9,174 nucleotides of DNA from an uncultured Peptococcaceae bacterium (GTDB lineage Bacteria; Bacillota; Peptococcia; Peptococcales; Peptococcaceae). The stretch spans positions 1-9,174 of the forward strand of contig CABQBF010000104.1 of the NCBI GenBank assembly GCA_902462325.1. The letters run 5' to 3'. The notes beneath the pieces are model-generated. The model saw nothing but the letters and a program-made list of their open reading frames with translations, was not told the origin of the DNA and did no database searches. Within the stretch, counting starts at the first letter, position 1, and each line of letters begins with the position of its first letter. Shown one piece after another: positions 7,091 to 9,174 of the stretch. The position numbers were made by a program, and so were the translations under genes.

Positions 7091-7175
7091 CTGACCGGTT
7101 TGTTTGCTGCGAGTTGGCAGGTGTTTTGCTAGGGCGTTGTCATAAAAAACTTGGTTGTTGTGCATTTTGTCGTAC

Positions 7176-7204
7176 TTTACAAGAAAATAACTTTGTAGTA
7201 TGAT
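7176..7204 (+). promoter_or_regulatory. Promoter for mqo
   Basis: TTTACA (7176-7181), a 17-base spacer and TATGAT (7199-7204) in an AT-rich gap between the fumarase beta gene and mqo. The predicted start near 7211 gives a leader of about 80 bases. This would let mqo be expressed separately from the fumarase genes. Confidence 0.65.
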
Positions 7205-7215
7205 ATTCAATCATA
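7199..7215 (+). promoter_or_regulatory. Operator-like dyad over the mqo -10 region
   Basis: A perfect 6-bp inverted repeat, TATGAT and ATCATA, separated by 5 bases. It covers the -10 box and the likely transcription start, a position where a bound repressor would block initiation. The core TGAT-N5-ATCA loosely resembles Fnr/Fur-type half-sites but has the wrong spacing for a canonical Fnr box. The dyad is seen directly; function as an operator is inference, and AT-rich promoters give such repeats by chance fairly often. Confidence 0.35.
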
Positions 7216-7243
7216 TAGAATTTCTTATAATTTGTTAGCAGCA

Positions 7244-7260
7244 GCCGGAAAGTCTCCGGC
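7244..7260 (+). other. Hairpin in the mqo 5' leader
   Basis: A perfect 6-bp GC-rich stem (GCCGGA with TCCGGC) with a 5-base loop, 31 bases before the mqo ATG. No T-tract follows, so it is not a terminator. It could affect mRNA stability. It is too far from the start codon to mask the ribosome binding site on its own. Confidence 0.45.
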
Positions 7261-7291
7261 AGATACTATCTTTAGAGAGAATGGGTGGATT

Positions 7292-8773
7292 ATGGGGAAA
7301 GAGAAAAAGTCAGATGTTATTTTGATTGGCGCTGGCGTGATGAGCGCTACGTTGGGCGCTATGCTCAAAGAATTAGCGCCGGATTGGAATATTACAATTT
7401 TAGAAAAGTTGTCCGGTGCTGGGGAAGAAAGTACCAACGAGTGGAATAATGCAGGGACAGGCCATAATGCTTTGTGTGAGCTGAATTATACGGTAGAGAA
7501 AAAAGATGGCACTATGGATATTTCCAAAGCTGTGCGTATCAATGAGCAGTTCCAGCTATCCCGCCAGTTTTGGTCCTATTTAGTAAAGGAAGGGCTTTTG
7601 CAAAATCCGCAGGATTTCATCATGCCGATTCCGCATATGAGCCTGGTGGAAGGCGAAAAAAATGTCAATTTTCTGAGAAAGCGTTATGCAGCGTTATCCC
7701 AGCATCCGCTGTTTCAGGGCATGGAATATACAGAAGATAGAGAAAAGTTAAAAGAATGGGTGCCGTTGATTATGGAAGGACACACCAGCACCGACCCCAT
7801 TGCAGCAACCCGCAGTGAAGCCGGAACCGATGTCAACTTTGGTGCGCTGACCCGTATGTTGGTTGCCAATTTGGCAGCAAATGGTGTGGATGTATGTTAT
7901 CAATGCACTGTAAAAAATATGACCCGCAATGGCGATGGTCTGTGGGAATTAAAGGTGCGCAACGGCAAGAAGCACCGCACCGAAGTCCATACTGCCAAGT
8001 TTGTCTTTATCGGCGCTGGCGGCGGTAGTCTGCCTATTTTGCAGAAATCGGGCATTACCGAAGGAAAGGGTATCGGCGGCTTCCCAATCAGCGGTTTGTT
8101 TATGGTATGTAAAAATCCAGAAATTGTGAAGAAGCACCATGCAAAGGTATATAGCAAAGCGAAAGTGGGCGCGCCTCCAATGTCGGTCCCCCATTTGGAC
8201 ACCCGCTATATTGACGGTGAGGAATCGTTGTTGTTTGGGCCTTTTGCCGGTTTTTCGCCGAAGTTCTTGAAAAACGGTTCTTTGTTTGACCTCATTCTCT
8301 CTGTGAAGCCGCATAACCTTTTAACGATGATAATGGCAGGTCTAAAGGAATTTGGTCTGGAAAAATATTTAATTCAGCAGTTGTTATTAAACGATAAGCA
8401 GCGTTTAAAAGAACTGCAGGTGTTTGTGCCTACCGCTAAGCTGGAGGATTGGGAGCTGTTGGTGGCTGGTCAGCGGGTGCAGGTGATTAAGGATACCAAA
8501 GAAGGCGGCAAGGGCACTTTGCAGTTTGGCACCGAAGTGGTTACTTCGGCTGATGGTTCGGTAGCTGCGTTGTTGGGCGCTTCTCCGGGGGCTTCCACGG
8601 CAGTACACGCTATGCTGGATGTGCTGCAGCGTTGCTTCCCGCAGGAATTTGCCCAGTGGCAGCCTAAAATCAAAGAGATGATTCCATCTTTCGGTATTTC
8701 GCTGGAGCAAAATCCAGAGCTGTTTAGAGAAATTCAGGCTTCTACTGCAGCCACATTGGGATTACAAAAATAG
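7292..8773 (+). CDS. mqo: Malate:quinone oxidoreductase (FAD-dependent)
   Basis: 493-residue peripheral membrane flavoprotein, the normal Mqo length. It oxidises malate to oxaloacetate and passes electrons to the quinone pool. The N-terminal FAD-binding Rossmann fold is VILIGAGVMSATLG (9-22), with the acidic E38 closing the second strand (ITILEKL). It is followed by the strongly conserved NEWNNAGTGHNALCELNYT (49-67). A C-terminal GASPGASTAV (about 429-438) contributes to the flavin site. The ATG at 7292 is chosen because family proteins begin just before the Rossmann fold; GGTGGA a few bases upstream is a weak, close ribosome binding site, and a TTG-initiated form from 7232 would run through the leader hairpin. 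It lies downstream of the fumarase genes in the same direction, with its own promoter and terminator. Finding Mqo rather than, or beside, NAD malate dehydrogenase implies a quinone in this anaerobe. Confidence 0.95.
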   Translation: MGKEKKSDVILIGAGVMSATLGAMLKELAPDWNITILEKLSGAGEESTNEWNNAGTGHNALCELNYTVEKKDGTMDISKAVRINEQFQLSRQFWSYLVKEGLLQNPQDFIMPIPHMSLVEGEKNVNFLRKRYAALSQHPLFQGMEYTEDREKLKEWVPLIMEGHTSTDPIAATRSEAGTDVNFGALTRMLVANLAANGVDVCYQCTVKNMTRNGDGLWELKVRNGKKHRTEVHTAKFVFIGAGGGSLPILQKSGITEGKGIGGFPISGLFMVCKNPEIVKKHHAKVYSKAKVGAPPMSVPHLDTRYIDGEESLLFGPFAGFSPKFLKNGSLFDLILSVKPHNLLTMIMAGLKEFGLEKYLIQQLLLNDKQRLKELQVFVPTAKLEDWELLVAGQRVQVIKDTKEGGKGTLQFGTEVVTSADGSVAALLGASPGASTAVHAMLDVLQRCFPQEFAQWQPKIKEMIPSFGISLEQNPELFREIQASTAATLGLQK

Positions 8774-8863
8774 CGTAGTGTAAAAAGCTGCTGGTTTGCC
8801 AATCAATTTACGGTAACATAAGGACAAGCGATAGACTGTTGTTTGACAGTGCTAGCGATGGAA

Positions 8864-8907
8864 ATGCTGGAGAAGGCAGGGAAAGCCTGCCGCTCCGGCA
8901 TTTTTTT
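8864..8907 (+). terminator. Strong intrinsic terminator after mqo
   Basis: A 9-bp outer stem (8864-8872 with 8893-8901, one G-T wobble), a short asymmetric bulge, and a 6-bp inner stem (GGCAGG with CCTGCC) around GAAAG, followed by a run of T to 8907. It lies about 90 bases after the mqo stop and clearly ends the plus-strand transcript. The T-run is on the plus-strand side only, so it is directional. Confidence 0.92.
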
Positions 8908-9015
8908 GTCCATTATGCCGAAAAAAGTTTTCTATGGTATGATATTTCTTGGTAGAATGCAGTCGGTTCTTGTAGAAAATGGTCTGGTTGGCAGAGAATT
9001 TTGTGGAATATTTGA

Positions 9016-9045
9016 TTGGAAATTTTTTACGGGATAAGGTATAAT
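9016..9045 (+). promoter_or_regulatory. Probable promoter reading off the right edge
   Basis: TTGGAA (9016-9021), an 18-base spacer and a perfect TATAAT (9040-9045). Predicted transcription start is near 9052, about 50 bases before the tandem repeat, so the repeat would lie in the 5' leader of the resulting transcript. No start codon with a good ribosome binding site follows before the window ends. Confidence 0.5.
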
Positions 9046-9101
9046 AAAGTGAAATTATATTACGAATGGAACGGACAGTCATTGACAAATAGAAAAGAGC
9101 A

Positions 9102-9137
9102 ATCTGGTGATATGTCAAGATCTGGTGATATGTCAAG
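9102..9137. repeat. Perfect tandem 18-bp direct repeat (two copies)
   Basis: The unit ATCTGGTGATATGTCAAG occurs twice in direct succession (9102-9119 and 9120-9137), followed by AT as the start of a third copy. Each unit contains the short dyad TGA-N4-TCA and, on the minus strand, a perfect TTGACA. The copies are identical, which indicates either recent duplication or selection. It could be a repeated binding site for a regulator of the gene to the right, or simple slippage duplication. Confidence 0.85.
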
Positions 9138-9174
9138 ATGATTTTTGAAAAGATTTAGATATATTTTTCAGAAA

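Larger units (their letters stand above)
8908..9174. other. Gene-free AT-rich right end
   Basis: Beyond the mqo terminator no protein or known RNA gene is convincing on either strand. Open frames here are short, run through the terminator or repeats, and lack ribosome binding sites. The stretch holds a promoter-like sequence and a tandem repeat, listed separately, and probably forms the upstream control region of a gene that starts past the window edge. Confidence 0.6.

Noticed and set aside
7232..7291. TTG start adding 20 residues to Mqo
   Set aside because: It would place the leader hairpin in the coding sequence, and family proteins begin just before the Rossmann motif. The ATG at 7292 fits.
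8938..8943. TATGAT with flanks (GTATGATATT) matching the mqo -10 region
   Set aside because: No -35 box lies at workable spacing and the dyad seen at mqo is not present. A 10-base match in AT-rich DNA is weak.
8843..9037. 64-codon plus-strand frame after mqo
   Set aside because: It runs straight through the strong terminator hairpin and T-run, and has no ribosome binding site or recognisable sequence.
9113..9136. TTGACA boxes on the minus strand inside the tandem repeat as promoters
   Set aside because: Neither has an acceptable -10 sequence at 16-18 bases.
1..9174. CRISPR array, insertion sequence, prophage or tRNA/rRNA genes
   Set aside because: No repeat-spacer pattern, transposase, terminal inverted repeats or stable-RNA signature is seen; apart from the right-edge repeat the window looks like ordinary chromosomal sequence.

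Overview
The window looks like chromosomal DNA of a strictly anaerobic, mid-GC Firmicute. Evidence: genes for [FeFe]-hydrogenase maturation, a two-subunit oxygen-sensitive class I fumarase, strong AAGGAGG-type ribosome binding sites, and AT-rich intergenic regions with sigma-A-like promoters. A quinone-linked malate oxidoreductase beside a class I fumarase suggests a menaquinone-containing succinate/propionate-type fermenter, possibly a Negativicute such as the Acidaminococcaceae. That placement is inference and was not tested by any search.

Left part (75-2817, minus strand): a tight operon reading right to left, made of a small TM1266-family 'iron-only hydrogenase system' regulator, hydE and hydG. 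The regulator and hydE overlap by 4 bp, and hydE and hydG are 14 bp apart. HydG (tyrosine lyase) and HydE build the CO/CN-bearing and dithiolate-bearing parts of the H-cluster. The third maturase, HydF, and the hydrogenase itself are not in the window; the operon may continue past the left edge.

Divergent region (2818-3172): 355 bases between the hyd operon and comEC. On the minus strand it holds a good promoter (TTTACA-N17-TATACT), about 270 bases of structured non-coding sequence, and a strong intrinsic terminator ending 34 bases before the first hyd gene. This is the layout of a transcription-attenuation leader, or of a small RNA followed by read-through. I do not recognise it as any known riboswitch, and it is the most interesting unexplained element here.

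Centre (3173-5497, plus strand): a complete comEC/rec2 for the DNA-uptake channel, with its C-terminal metallo-beta-lactamase domain intact.

Right part (5572-8907, plus strand): a promoter, the alpha and beta subunits of class I fumarase, a second promoter carrying a dyad over its -10 box, then mqo, closed by a strong terminator. Fumarase and Mqo catalyse consecutive steps, fumarate to malate to oxaloacetate, with electrons to quinone. The last 270 bases contain no recognisable gene but hold a promoter-like sequence and a perfect tandem 18-bp repeat, probably the upstream region of a gene beyond the right edge.
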